A DNA stretch of 64,000 bases from Bacteroides sp. 519 (GCF_010500955.1 NZ_QVMJ01000012.1:1-64000), one strand, 5' to 3'; shown: positions 25,597 to 33,972, counted from the stretch's first letter. Program-made: numbers and translations. The notes: generated by a model not told the origin, from the sequence alone.

Positions 25597-25935
25597 ATGA
25601 TAGCAACAACATCAGATAACCTCTTAGAATTTTTAAGATTCTGGAATAATGAACATTTATCGCAGGATGATACTGTCCCTGTGAATATGTATAATATGTC
25701 TGCTTTGTCAGCGGGGGTTGGTTTCACATTAAAATGGTTTATTTCAAAAGACGATTTTGAAAAAATAGCGAAGGAAGTAAACTACGTTTTTAATGACAGT
25801 GATAAAACTCGTATGCTCCTTAATATTGGAGAAGATAGAATAGAACTGGAAATAGACAAGTATAATATTATTGCTGATTTCAAGGAAGAGGTTAGAGGTA
25901 TTGATGCTGTCTTTGATAAAATGACAAAACAATAA
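25597..25935 (+). CDS. hypothetical protein between traO and traQ
   Basis: A 112-residue acidic cytoplasmic protein I do not recognise; no signal peptide or membrane helix. It occupies the place where CTnDOT has the primase-like traP, but it is far too small and has no CHC2/Toprim motifs, so it is not TraP. Base composition is more AT-rich than traA-O, suggesting a later insertion. It sits in the operon with 13- and 20-base gaps. Confidence 0.65.
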   Translation: MIATTSDNLLEFLRFWNNEHLSQDDTVPVNMYNMSALSAGVGFTLKWFISKDDFEKIAKEVNYVFNDSDKTRMLLNIGEDRIELEIDKYNIIADFKEEVRGIDAVFDKMTKQ

Positions 25936-25955
25936 ATATTTTAAAATAAAAAAAC

Positions 25956-26477
25956 ATGAAAAAGTTTTTAGCATATTTTTTATACACGCTATTGCTATCG
26001 GCAATAGTCTGTGCCTGTAGTGACGATTTGGATATTCAGCAGGCTTATTCATTTGATCTTGTTACTATGCCCGTCCAGAAAAAAATCGTTCAGGGCGAGA
26101 GTGCGGAGATTCGATGCCAACTGGTAAAGGAAGGTGACTATGATAACGCCCGGTTCTTTATCAGGTATTTTCAAAGTGATGGAAAAGGAGAACTGCGGAT
26201 GGATGACGGAACGGTATTTCTACCGAATGACCTATATCCGTTGAATAAAACGACATTCCGGCTCTATTATACATCACACAGTACGGATCAGCAGGTTATC
26301 GACGTATATATCGAAGATTCATTCGGTCAGGTCGTGCAAAAAACATTTAGTTGGCAGAATGACAAGGGGGATGATGAAGAAGATGATGATTTACTAAAAG
26401 TATCAGTCCATGATTATATGCAGCTATATCGTGTTAAACGTCCTCTGCTGGCTATGGATAGCCCATTCGTTGAATAA
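25956..26477 (+). CDS. traQ: TraQ, DUF3872 lipoprotein
   Basis: A 173-residue protein with a lipoprotein signal (LLLSAIVCACSDD, lipidated Cys near residue 21) and a beta-rich domain (residues 30-140) carrying FDLVTMPVQKKIVQGESAEIRC and YYTSHSTDQQVIDVYIEDSFGQ, typical of DUF3872/TraQ. The last 25 residues after an Asp/Glu tract (from KVSVHDYMQ) do not look like the family and overlap another small frame, so a frameshift near the end is possible. Confidence 0.85.
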   Translation: MKKFLAYFLYTLLLSAIVCACSDDLDIQQAYSFDLVTMPVQKKIVQGESAEIRCQLVKEGDYDNARFFIRYFQSDGKGELRMDDGTVFLPNDLYPLNKTTFRLYYTSHSTDQQVIDVYIEDSFGQVVQKTFSWQNDKGDDEEDDDLLKVSVHDYMQLYRVKRPLLAMDSPFVE

Positions 26478-26520
26478 TGCACCGACAGACGTAGATCTGT
26501 GGGGTGAGGAAGTTGAATAA
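26410..26520 (+). CDS. possible 36-residue membrane peptide overlapping traQ
   Basis: A short frame starting inside the traQ 3' end. It encodes a hydrophobic helix (residues 2-20, rich in Ile, Val, Leu, Cys and Trp) followed by an acidic tail ending LWGEEVE. It stops just before the hairpin at 26524. It could be a genuine small membrane protein, or the displaced end of an ancestral traQ or next gene after a frameshift. No ribosome binding site is evident. Confidence 0.25.
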   Translation: MIICSYIVLNVLCWLWIAHSLNNAPTDVDLWGEEVE

Positions 26521-26523
26521 GTA

Positions 26524-26549
26524 AAGTACCCGGATTATTTCGGGTACTT
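26524..26549 (+). terminator. hairpin between traQ and the M23 peptidase gene
   Basis: A perfect nine-base stem AAGTACCCG / CGGGTACTT with an eight-base loop, followed by ACTGTTTTTA. The weak T-run suggests partial termination, so the peptidase gene may be transcribed at a lower level than the tra operon. Confidence 0.6.
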
Positions 26550-26569
26550 ACTGTTTTTACAGATTGATT

Positions 26570-27169
26570 ATGAAATACCTACTAATATTCGTCACCGTTT
26601 TGCTGCATTTGCCTTTATGGGGGCAGCCGTTTGATTCTCTAAACAGAAAATCGGAAATAGAAGACTGTACGAAATCTGCCTATTCTATAAATGAGTTCCA
26701 ACAGATAGCGGATTCTTTGCAAATGTCTATTGATGAGTTATCCGACTATCCTGTGATTTTTCCAATAAAAAAACCGCTATATATTTCATCGGGCTTTGGT
26801 AGGCGTTATCATCCTGTTTATAAAATACAAAAATTTCATACCGGGATTGATATTCCTAAAATCAAAGGTACCCCAGTCTATGCCACTGGTAACGGGATAG
26901 TAGTTCGCAAGGGTTTTTGTTCGGGATATGGGAACTACATTGAGATTGAACACGCAGGCGGTTTCCATTCATTTTATGCCCATTTGAGTAAGACGATGGT
27001 AAATGCAGGGGATTCGGTAAGTATAACCCAACAGATTGCCTGTGTAGGCAATACAGGAGTATCGACAGGTAGCCATCTGCATTACGAAGTAAGAAAAGGT
27101 AAGCGCTATCTGAATCCCCAAAAATGGTGTTATTGCCTTTTTGAAATTATAACAACGAAAAATAAATAA
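26570..27169 (+). CDS. M23 family metallopeptidase (peptidoglycan hydrolase)
   Basis: A 199-residue exported endopeptidase with a signal peptide (MKYLLIFVTVLLHLPLWGQ). The LytM/M23 domain covers residues 65-185, with zinc ligands in FHTGIDIP and in HLHYEV near residue 163. It would cut peptide cross-links to let the secretion channel through the cell wall; other ICEs of this type carry a lysozyme here (family knowledge). The ATG at 26570 is preferred to a TTG at 26564 because it starts the signal peptide cleanly. Confidence 0.88.
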   Translation: MKYLLIFVTVLLHLPLWGQPFDSLNRKSEIEDCTKSAYSINEFQQIADSLQMSIDELSDYPVIFPIKKPLYISSGFGRRYHPVYKIQKFHTGIDIPKIKGTPVYATGNGIVVRKGFCSGYGNYIEIEHAGGFHSFYAHLSKTMVNAGDSVSITQQIACVGNTGVSTGSHLHYEVRKGKRYLNPQKWCYCLFEIITTKNK

Positions 27170-27171
27170 AA

Positions 27172-29043
27172 ATGAATCCACAAGAAAAACAAGATGCTGA
27201 ATTTGTCAGTAAGGATAAAGACAGATTTATGACACTACCCGGAGATAGACGAACTGAAAGTGTTTCTCTGGCTGCCATTGAAGTTGATCCCGATAATATA
27301 AGGTATGTGCCTGAAAATATTCTGAATGAAAAACTTATGAAAAAGGCACTTCAAGGTGATGGTTTAACATTGGAGTACATACCTGATAATATGAAAACAT
27401 CCGATCTATGTAATGTTGCTGTGGAGAATAGCGGCTGGGCATTACAGTTTGTTCCTGAAGAAATGAAAACAGAACAAATGTGCCGAAGAGCCCTTCATTC
27501 CGCTTATGATATTACGGGAGAGGGTATCGAAGTGTTAGCTTTCATCCCTTATCCAGACGTTTGTATGCATGGGATAAAGCTATATGAAAATTCTATGGTT
27601 AATATGATGGATATATACGGCTTCATCAATCCGCAAATTATGACTGCGGAGATGGCCATGTATGGTGTTAAGGATGAACCGGGAGTATTAGGCTTTATTC
27701 CGGAACATCTTCATTCTTATGAGTTAAGAATGGAGGCTGTTAAAGGTGATGGTATGCGGCTATATAATATTCCTGACAAAGATAAAACGATGGAATTATG
27801 CGAGGCTGCAATTAATTCGACCTTTCATAGCCTGAGATATGTTCCCGATGAAATGAAAACTACGGAACTATGTAATCAGGCTTTAAAGAAAGACGCTTTT
27901 GCAATACAGTATTTCCCTGCGGATAAACTAACACATGAAGTTTGTCTGGAAGCGGTAAATACAGCCAGTCATCCCCGTATATTGTCATTTATACCGTTTG
28001 AGGATATTCATCTAAAGGTTTTCAATGAACAATGCAAAGATTACTCCACTACGAAAGAATTTTTGGAGAATATGAAGCCTGATTATATAAAACAGGATTT
28101 GGCATATAAAATTTTTGAGAAACAACCAGAGTTGTTTTACAATATCCCCATCCAATTTAAGGATAAACAATTATGCGAAGCTGCTGTAAAACGTGACGGA
28201 TCATACTTGGCACATATTCCAGAAAGCCAAAAAACAAAAGAATTATGTGAGTTAGCTATAAAAAGCAGTCCTTATGCCATTCCGTATATTTTGGATGAAA
28301 TGAAAGGGGAAGAACAATATCGAAAAATGGTAAAAGATAATCCGAAAAACTTAATAGGTATTCCTTATGAAGACCGAACCGATGAATTGTGTCGGATTGC
28401 TTTGGACAATACTTTCGGGAAAGATAAAAACGATTTCTCTGTTGTTAATTCTGTTACATCATCTCAAATGTTGCTGGAAGTATTTAAAGCTCATACTAAT
28501 CCCGAAAAAGTGGATTTGTTGTTACATATTGTTAGTCATGATTTAATCACACCGGAAATAGCAAAAGATGCTTTACAAAAGAGCGGTAGAAGTTTTCACG
28601 TTATACCGCAAAAGGCTTGGACACCCGAAGTTGCTGAAACAGCCGTTAAGAGTGATCCCAGTTCATTAGGTTGGGTTCCTTCTAATATGAGGACTGCTGA
28701 TATGATTTTATTTACTAAAAAAGCTATTGAGGGATATAACATCAATATTCCAGAAGAGATTAGCAAGGGCGATAACATTTATACATTCCACAAAAGAGTG
28801 GAAAATATAATAAATAAGCCCTTATCATACGATCAGCATAAGCAGCTATATAATGGAGAATCTATTAGAGTTAAGGATATACAAACATCTAATGGTTTTG
28901 TGAAAATTGGAGAATTAAGGTATGATGCAAAGAGCAAAAACCTAAATGTCAAATCTGTGGAACAAACTACCGCAGAAAAACAAAAAAACTCTATCCAAAT
29001 CAATAAAAAGCCAGACCGAAAAGGGAAAGGGCGGAAAATCTAA
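27172..29043 (+). CDS. DUF4116-like repeat protein
   Basis: A 623-residue cytoplasmic protein made of many degenerate units of about 30-45 residues. Each follows the pattern ELCxxAVxxxxxALxYIPxxxKT, which resembles DUF4116 repeats (alpha-alpha solenoid expected). From about residue 520 the fold changes: the last 100 residues carry LSYDQHKQLYNGESIRVKDI and resemble the DUF3945 units of the protein at 6403-7887. The C-terminus is Lys/Arg-rich. It begins two bases after the M23 gene. Function unknown; solenoid repeats usually bind proteins. Confidence 0.7.
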   Translation: MNPQEKQDAEFVSKDKDRFMTLPGDRRTESVSLAAIEVDPDNIRYVPENILNEKLMKKALQGDGLTLEYIPDNMKTSDLCNVAVENSGWALQFVPEEMKTEQMCRRALHSAYDITGEGIEVLAFIPYPDVCMHGIKLYENSMVNMMDIYGFINPQIMTAEMAMYGVKDEPGVLGFIPEHLHSYELRMEAVKGDGMRLYNIPDKDKTMELCEAAINSTFHSLRYVPDEMKTTELCNQALKKDAFAIQYFPADKLTHEVCLEAVNTASHPRILSFIPFEDIHLKVFNEQCKDYSTTKEFLENMKPDYIKQDLAYKIFEKQPELFYNIPIQFKDKQLCEAAVKRDGSYLAHIPESQKTKELCELAIKSSPYAIPYILDEMKGEEQYRKMVKDNPKNLIGIPYEDRTDELCRIALDNTFGKDKNDFSVVNSVTSSQMLLEVFKAHTNPEKVDLLLHIVSHDLITPEIAKDALQKSGRSFHVIPQKAWTPEVAETAVKSDPSSLGWVPSNMRTADMILFTKKAIEGYNINIPEEISKGDNIYTFHKRVENIINKPLSYDQHKQLYNGESIRVKDIQTSNGFVKIGELRYDAKSKNLNVKSVEQTTAEKQKNSIQINKKPDRKGKGRKI

Positions 29044-29054
29044 AAAACAAAAAT

Positions 29055-29498
29055 ATGAACTTTTTATCTACATATTTACAGCCCGGAGAAGAAATAAAAT
29101 ACAGGGCAAAAATACATATATTTCTTTTTCTCCAACCCGCTATATTGTTGGGTATTGGCTATATGTGTTATCTTGATGATGCCCGGATGACACGCTATTT
29201 AGGTGTAACATTGCTGTTCTTGGGGTTGGTTTCCCTTGTACAGCGTGTTTTGATAAAGGTTGGTTCGATTTATGCCGTTACTAATAAACGAGTAATTTTG
29301 AAAACGGGTGTAATAAGCCGCAGAACGGTCGAACTTGTCCTGGCTAAATGCGAAGGATTGCATGTAAGCCAGAACGTGTTGGGACGTATATTTAATTTTG
29401 GAACTATTACAGTAACGACTGGCGGTGCTATCAGTAGCTATCCTTTTATCGCTCGTCCGTTTACATTCAAGCGAGAAATCAACAAGCAAATAGGATAG
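29055..29498 (+). CDS. bacterial PH domain membrane protein
   Basis: A 147-residue protein with two close membrane helices (about residues 22-42 and 48-68) followed by a bacterial PH domain (residues 70-140). The PH domain is marked by YAVTNKRVILKTGVISRRTVELVLAKCEGLHVSQNVLGRIFNFGTITV. The YdbS/YdbT-type fold binds lipids or membrane proteins; its role here is unknown. It follows the repeat protein by 11 bases. Confidence 0.85.
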   Translation: MNFLSTYLQPGEEIKYRAKIHIFLFLQPAILLGIGYMCYLDDARMTRYLGVTLLFLGLVSLVQRVLIKVGSIYAVTNKRVILKTGVISRRTVELVLAKCEGLHVSQNVLGRIFNFGTITVTTGGAISSYPFIARPFTFKREINKQIG

Positions 29499-29635
29499 TT
29501 TACAGTGGCGTGCTATTGATTTATGTTTTCAAAATCAGTAATATTCCATTGTTTTTGTGTATTTTTGCACACAGGATCATTTATAACGATGCCAGTCATC
29601 GGATGGTTCTTACATAGGAAATAGCAGCATTATAG

Positions 29636-29785
29636 TGAGGTTTTGAAAACCGCCAAATATTTTAGAACTCACTCACATGGTAATGGATGTTAGCTTCCGT
29701 CAGTCTGTATATATGTTACTCGCATATACCGGCAAGGGCGTGAGGTTATTATCTATTGAGTGAGTGGGTGCTTGGCGGTACCTCA
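29636..29785 (+). ncRNA. predicted structured RNA or leader
   Basis: The 350-base gap between genes holds a long-range helix in three matched blocks: TGAGGT with ACCTCA (29636-29641 / 29780-29785), CCGCCAA with TTGGCGG (29650-29656 / 29772-29778) and ACTCACTCA with TGAGTGAGT (29667-29675 / 29757-29765). Inside is a GTATATATG / CATATAC hairpin (29707-29729). A Bacteroidetes -7 box TATTTTTG is at 29559-29567. The element ends 63 bases before the next gene, so it could be its leader or a free RNA. It is not RNase P, tmRNA, SRP RNA or a riboswitch class I can name. Confidence 0.5.
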
Positions 29786-29848
29786 AAGCCGATATTTAGT
29801 AATTCTTGCGCCTGTTTTTTGGTACTAACATAATATTACAGAGAGATC

Positions 29849-30211
29849 ATGAATTTTGCACAAAAAGCCATTTCTAAACTTTACCTTAAAAGGCAATCAC
29901 CTGTAAATAAGTTTACTGTTTGTGATAAAATCCGTCCTATACTGGTATTACACAGAATTTCGATTAAAGAATCACTATTTATTTTTCCTGACTATGAGTA
30001 TGTCTATGAAGCAATGAAAGGGAAAAAAGAATTAGTCAGTACACGGGATTGTATTCGATTTGAAGACATAGTACATCTGGACGAAACAGAGGTTTATGTG
30101 GAGATTGTAACCCGCACGGGCTTTGTTCATTTGTTATCTAAGGAAAAGCCGGAGAGAACCTATTTTAATATGTTTTCAGTTACCCATAATAAACCCCGTT
30201 TATGGAAATAA
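29849..30211 (+). CDS. hypothetical protein after the structured region
   Basis: A 120-residue basic protein, no signal peptide or membrane helix. I see no known domain; the FTVCDKIRPILVLHRISIKESLFIF segment is hydrophobic but too charged for a membrane span. It overlaps the next gene by 10 bases, so the two are coupled. The structured region lies directly upstream. Confidence 0.6.
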   Translation: MNFAQKAISKLYLKRQSPVNKFTVCDKIRPILVLHRISIKESLFIFPDYEYVYEAMKGKKELVSTRDCIRFEDIVHLDETEVYVEIVTRTGFVHLLSKEKPERTYFNMFSVTHNKPRLWK

Positions 30212-30546
30212 AGACAATCTATACTAAAGTAAAAGACTATATTGAGTATAAGAAATTTGTGTTTGAGGATTTGCGGGCTATGGGCTACATTTCAAAAGGG
30301 GAGATACTTTTCGTTTCTGTATTTATCCTGTTCGTGGTAGGCTTTACAACTTGGTGGATAATTGATAGTCGGCAAATGGAAAAGGAATACCAAAGGAAGG
30401 TGCAGGAATTAGACAGACATTACAGAGAGAAACAAAAGGAACTGAAGATTGACAGGCATTCATTGGACAAGATGCCTCACGAATTTGATTCTCTGGAGGA
30501 TTGGATCAGGTGGGAAATGGAAAATGATTTTGACAGACCTCGATAA
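30202..30546 (+). CDS. hypothetical single-pass membrane protein
   Basis: A 114-residue protein with a membrane helix at about residues 33-54, then a charged coiled-coil-like segment (QMEKEYQRKVQELDRHYREKQ) and an acidic end. It is co-translated with the upstream gene and is the last gene before a strong terminator. Not recognised. Confidence 0.6.
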   Translation: MEIKTIYTKVKDYIEYKKFVFEDLRAMGYISKGEILFVSVFILFVVGFTTWWIIDSRQMEKEYQRKVQELDRHYREKQKELKIDRHSLDKMPHEFDSLEDWIRWEMENDFDRPR

Positions 30547-30589
30547 AACAAAAGAAGCATTAAATTTAACTTTAATGCTTCTTTTGTTT
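30546..30589. terminator. strong bidirectional terminator
   Basis: A 19-base perfect stem (AAACAAAAGAAGCATTAAA and its complement) with a six-base loop, A-run on one side and T-run on the other. It ends the plus-strand ICE genes and the minus-strand gene at 30591. Confidence 0.9.
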
Positions 30590-30590
30590 T

Positions 30591-31586
30591 TTATTTCACG
30601 GTATATTTTAGAGTTGATTTCTTCATCATTTGCTCTGTTGAAAGTTGTTCCGTTATCTGATCTATTGCTTGTTCTACATTTATGTCCTCCTGTAACTGCT
30701 TTTCCGATATATCCCTAATTTTTTCTGCAAAATTGGGGGGAATACTTATTGTTCTTATTCCCTGCATGATTCCGGTTCCGGCATCCACAAGAAACATTGT
30801 TATTATATTTGCTTCTGAATTTAACCAATCGTCTTGTTTTTCCTCTGGAATTTTAGTTACATCAATACTCACTTCAAAAGAAAAACCCATGTCAAAAATC
30901 AGAAATGGAATGTTAGAGTTTTCATATAAGTAAACATCTAATTTCCCCTTTCGGAATAGTCTTATTTCTTCTGTCGTTGGTTCATGGAAACTGCAAAAAA
31001 CATCAAAAAATGCTGTATTAATAATAGCAGCAGTTGTTTCTATTTGATTCAAATATCTTTCATCAGGGAATCTCTTACCCACCTCGTATTTTATTTTTTC
31101 TTTTGATGTAGTGTCAGCAGAATGTGTGTTATTTGTTTTTTTTCGGTAATCGTTGAGATATAAGGAATAATATATGTATAGTTCCACTTCGCCCATTATC
31201 ATTTCTTCTTCTCCGCTTGTAAGCGAAGCGGAAGGATAGCAAGGAACTGTATATATAAAAGAGCTTTCTTTGGGGGTAGTAGTCAATTTCTCAAATCCTC
31301 TTTTCTCTATAAAATTATCAACCAGTTCCAATACCATAGATGCGTCTTTTGCTTCAAAACAGCAAAAGTTCATATACAAAGGGATATTATTTTTTTCAAA
31401 GTTAAAAATAGCAACGTTGCTGGCTATGGTAGTAACGACTTCCAAATTAGTTAAAGGAAATTTCAATTTGCTCTTTTCCTTATTAATGTCCTCAAAGGGT
31501 TTGAGTAAATTTATTGTTTCCTCTGTAATATCATCAGTATCTCTAACAAGTGTAGAGCCTTTATATGTTATATGTTCAACCTTCAT
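30591..31586 (-). CDS. hypothetical protein
   Basis: A 331-residue cytoplasmic protein, no signal peptide or membrane helix and no motif I recognise. The N-terminal two thirds mix alpha and beta; the C-terminal 40 residues are helical and acidic with repeated EQ/QL patterns. Base composition is AT-rich compared with the tra genes, and it lies with another minus-strand gene before the IS110 element, so it is likely cargo. Confidence 0.6.
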   Translation of the reverse strand: MKVEHITYKGSTLVRDTDDITEETINLLKPFEDINKEKSKLKFPLTNLEVVTTIASNVAIFNFEKNNIPLYMNFCCFEAKDASMVLELVDNFIEKRGFEKLTTTPKESSFIYTVPCYPSASLTSGEEEMIMGEVELYIYYSLYLNDYRKKTNNTHSADTTSKEKIKYEVGKRFPDERYLNQIETTAAIINTAFFDVFCSFHEPTTEEIRLFRKGKLDVYLYENSNIPFLIFDMGFSFEVSIDVTKIPEEKQDDWLNSEANIITMFLVDAGTGIMQGIRTISIPPNFAEKIRDISEKQLQEDINVEQAIDQITEQLSTEQMMKKSTLKYTVK

Positions 31587-31699
31587 GCTTATCGCTTTTT
31601 ATGCAAAAGTAGAGAATTTATATATATCATAGATGATTTCATTTAACTTTTTAAATATCTGTTAATCTACAATTTACTTTCCATAGTGGAATTTGTAGA

Positions 31700-32032
31700 T
31701 TATTCTATGTATTTATTTTCGCTACTATCGGTTTGTTCTCGTAAAGCACGCTTTTTAGCTTTCTCTTTTTTCTTCTTTTCTTTTTTTGCTTTGTCATCTG
31801 CGATAATGTCATTCAGAGAGCGAACAGTAACAGGTTCTTCCCGTTTAAACCGTTTGATATATATATCTTCGATAAACTGGGGTAACGGAACTTTCCATGT
31901 TTCCTGTTTATGGTTATCTATTTTACCTAATTTATCGGGATTTAGTCCCAACTCACGAGCCATCTGGACGTGCTTATCTGACAATTTATGTTTTTTTTGG
32001 GCAACTACCCATTTTTCTATTTTTACAGGCAT
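31700..32032 (-). CDS. conserved hypothetical protein
   Basis: A 110-residue basic protein. KWVVAQKKHKLSDKHVQMARELGLNPDKLGKIDNHKQETWKVPLPQFIEDIYIKRF belongs to a conserved but unnamed family that I have the impression of in many gut bacteria. The C-terminus is a Lys/Glu-rich coil. Its role is unknown. Confidence 0.65.
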   Translation of the reverse strand: MPVKIEKWVVAQKKHKLSDKHVQMARELGLNPDKLGKIDNHKQETWKVPLPQFIEDIYIKRFKREEPVTVRSLNDIIADDKAKKEKKKKEKAKKRALREQTDSSENKYIE

Positions 32033-32219
32033 ATTATTGAGATTTCAAGACAAAAATACCTATTTGTTCAAATGTATGAAAACAAATAGGTTTAAAAGGC
32101 TTTTTGTTACTTTTTCTTCCGTTAGATTACTTTTACTCATGGAAAAACCTTAGGTTTGCATTGTAATTATTTTATAAACTATAATGAGTGAACCGTATGG
32201 AAAAAGAGAAATGTAAAGT

Positions 32220-32460
32220 CTATGTTACTATTTGGGACTCATTTTATTCATTTAATTTCAAGAATATTTAATGATTTACGTTATGAATTAAGAAGAAAGG
32301 AAAATAACAAGTAAATCAGCATGGAAAATAGGAATAACTTATGTTACTATAACGAACTTGTTATTTGTCTTGGATTAGACCTATATAAGAATTTTATCTG
32401 AAAGATATTTAAGGTTTTTAGGATATATTCAAATGCCTTTCCAAATTATAAATCATTAAA
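32220..32460 (+). ncRNA. candidate IS110 bridge RNA
   Basis: IS110 transposases of the IS621 type are guided by a bridge RNA encoded in the non-coding end next to the gene (established knowledge). Here the gap before the transposase contains an 11-base perfect stem AAATAACAAGT / ACTTGTTATTT (32302-32312 / 32356-32366) enclosing a 43-base loop, the shape expected for a guide loop. Limits and loops are not resolvable by eye. Confidence 0.4.
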
Positions 32461-32470
32461 TCACTTTATT

Positions 32471-33484
32471 ATGGGAAACTATTATTTTATTGGAATTGAT
32501 GTGAGTAAAAAGAACTTGGATTGTTGCCTCCTGAGTAATGGTGTGGTGGTGAAACAAGATGTTATTTCAAATCATCAAAAGAGTATCGAGGACTACTTAT
32601 CTGTAATTTGTGCAGAACAAAATATAGATGCAGAACAAATAGTAGTATGTGCTGAATTTACAGGATTATATATTTATCCTTTAACAATCTCTTGTCAAGC
32701 CGGAAACTATAAACTTTGGTTAGAAGATCCTACTCAAATAAAATACAGTTCAGGGTTGCAACGAGGAAAAAATGATCCCGTAGATGCAAAGCGTATTGCT
32801 TTATATGCCTATCGTTATATAGATAAACTTAAAATATATAACCACCCAACTATAAGTGTTGAATCAATAAAGCTATTAACAACAGAATTAAATATGCTAT
32901 GTGTTGATAGAGCTAAATACCAAGCTCAATTATCAGATCAAAAAGAATATATGCCTGATAGAGTCTATAAATTGAAGTCAAAGAGATTATCTCTGCTTAT
33001 TAAAGAATTAGATAAAGCAATAGCTAATATTGAAGCGGAGATTGAGGATATTGTAGCAAAGGATGCTTTATTATCTCATCAGATGAAATTATTATTGAGC
33101 ATTGAAGGAATAGGTAAAAAAACTTCTTTAAAAATGATACTGGAAACACAAGGCTTTACACGATTTACAGATAGTCGTAAATTCTGTTGCCATGCGGGTG
33201 TTGCTCCATTCAGTTATTCATCAGGAAGTAGTCAGCATTCTAAAAATCGGGTTTCCCATAGAGCAAATAAAAGTATAAAATCTTTACTCCATTTAGCAGC
33301 CTTATCTGCTATTCAAAATAAGAATAGTGGATTAAGGGTATATTACGATAGAAAAGTTGCTGAGGGCAAAAATAAAATGTCAGTACTAAATGCTATCAGA
33401 GCCAAACTCGTAGCCCGCATGTTTGCCGTAATAAAGAATAATGAACTATACAACTCAAATTATACTAATCAGTTTGTTGTCTGA
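32471..33484 (+). CDS. IS110-family transposase
   Basis: A 337-residue DEDD transposase, complete. The RuvC-like N-terminal domain gives Asp10 in GIDVSK, Glu62 in AEFTG, and Asp102 and Asp105 in NDPVDAK. The C-terminal Tnp domain (residues 200-300) carries IEGIGKKTS and the serine-rich AGVAPFSYSSGSS with the catalytic serine. Length is normal for the family and no stop or frameshift is seen, so the element may be active. Confidence 0.95.
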   Translation: MGNYYFIGIDVSKKNLDCCLLSNGVVVKQDVISNHQKSIEDYLSVICAEQNIDAEQIVVCAEFTGLYIYPLTISCQAGNYKLWLEDPTQIKYSSGLQRGKNDPVDAKRIALYAYRYIDKLKIYNHPTISVESIKLLTTELNMLCVDRAKYQAQLSDQKEYMPDRVYKLKSKRLSLLIKELDKAIANIEAEIEDIVAKDALLSHQMKLLLSIEGIGKKTSLKMILETQGFTRFTDSRKFCCHAGVAPFSYSSGSSQHSKNRVSHRANKSIKSLLHLAALSAIQNKNSGLRVYYDRKVAEGKNKMSVLNAIRAKLVARMFAVIKNNELYNSNYTNQFVV

Positions 33485-33535
33485 AAAAACTGTTCGTATA
33501 TTTGCGAATTAAAAAACTATTCGTATATTTGCGAA
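33473..33535 (+). promoter_or_regulatory. arsR promoter with two tandem ArsR-type operators
   Basis: TTCGTATATTTGCGAA occurs at 33493-33508 and 33520-33535, 27 bases apart. Each contains TATATTTG, a perfect Bacteroidetes -7 box. The TTTG of the first site is 19 bases before the -7 box of the second, so the pair provides -33 and -7 for one promoter. Upstream, TTTG at 33473-33476 inside the transposase gene could serve the first -7 box. Confidence 0.75.
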
Positions 33536-33542
33536 CTATAAA

Positions 33543-33884
33543 ATGAAGAAGATGGAAAAAGTGAAGAAAAGATATACGGTTGAGCAGGTGCAAATGGCAC
33601 GTTTCGCCAAAGCCCTTTCGCATCCTGTACGGATTGCTATTCTGCAATTGTTAGCAAGTCAAGAATGTTGTTATCATGGAGATATGTCTGAAGTGTTACC
33701 AGTAGCGAAAAGCACTTTATCGCAACATTTGAATGAATTAAAAGATGCCGGTTTGATACAAGGTGAAATTACATTGCCATCTGTTAAGTATTGCATTAAT
33801 CAGAAAAACTGGTCTTTAGCGAAAAGATTATTTGAAGCTTTATTGACTGAAGTAGAAATATCAGACAATTGTTGTAATACATAA
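33543..33884 (+). CDS. arsR: ArsR-family As(III)-responsive repressor
   Basis: A 113-residue winged-helix repressor of the ArsR/SmtB family. The recognition helix region is VAKSTLSQHLNELKDAGLIQGE. Adjacent cysteines in QECCYHGD near residue 43 are placed like the arsenite-binding cysteines in ArsR proteins, and a further Cys pair closes the C-terminus. It probably binds the TTCG-N8-CGAA sites and lets go when arsenite is present. It is the first gene of the operon. ATG at 33543 or 33552 is possible. Confidence 0.9.
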   Translation: MKKMEKVKKRYTVEQVQMARFAKALSHPVRIAILQLLASQECCYHGDMSEVLPVAKSTLSQHLNELKDAGLIQGEITLPSVKYCINQKNWSLAKRLFEALLTEVEISDNCCNT

Positions 33885-33900
33885 TTTTTTATCTTTAAAG

Positions 33901-33943
33901 TTCGTATGTTTGCGAACCTACAGACAATTCGCTTTAAAGCGAA
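33901..33943 (+). promoter_or_regulatory. arsM internal promoter with two operator sites
   Basis: TTCGTATGTTTGCGAA (33901-33916) contains the -7 box TATGTTTG. TTCGCTTTAAAGCGAA (33928-33943), a perfect palindrome, follows 27 bases later, the same spacing as before arsR. The second site has no -7 box, so it probably only strengthens repression. Confidence 0.7.
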
Positions 33944-33972
33944 TTGAATTTTTGATAAACTTATTATTATAT

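Larger units (their letters stand above)
32160..33490 (+). mobile_element. IS110-family insertion sequence (limits approximate)
   Basis: The transposase gene plus about 310 upstream non-coding bases and a few downstream. IS110 elements have no long terminal inverted repeats, so the ends cannot be fixed from this copy. The right end must lie close to 33484, because the first arsR operator starts at 33493. The left non-coding part holds the candidate bridge RNA. Confidence 0.7.

Noticed and set aside
25597..25935. traP primase
   Set aside because: The gene is only 112 codons and shows no primase zinc or Toprim motif.
29636..29785. RNase P RNA, tmRNA, SRP RNA, or a known riboswitch
   Set aside because: None of the sequence signatures I know for those RNAs is present.
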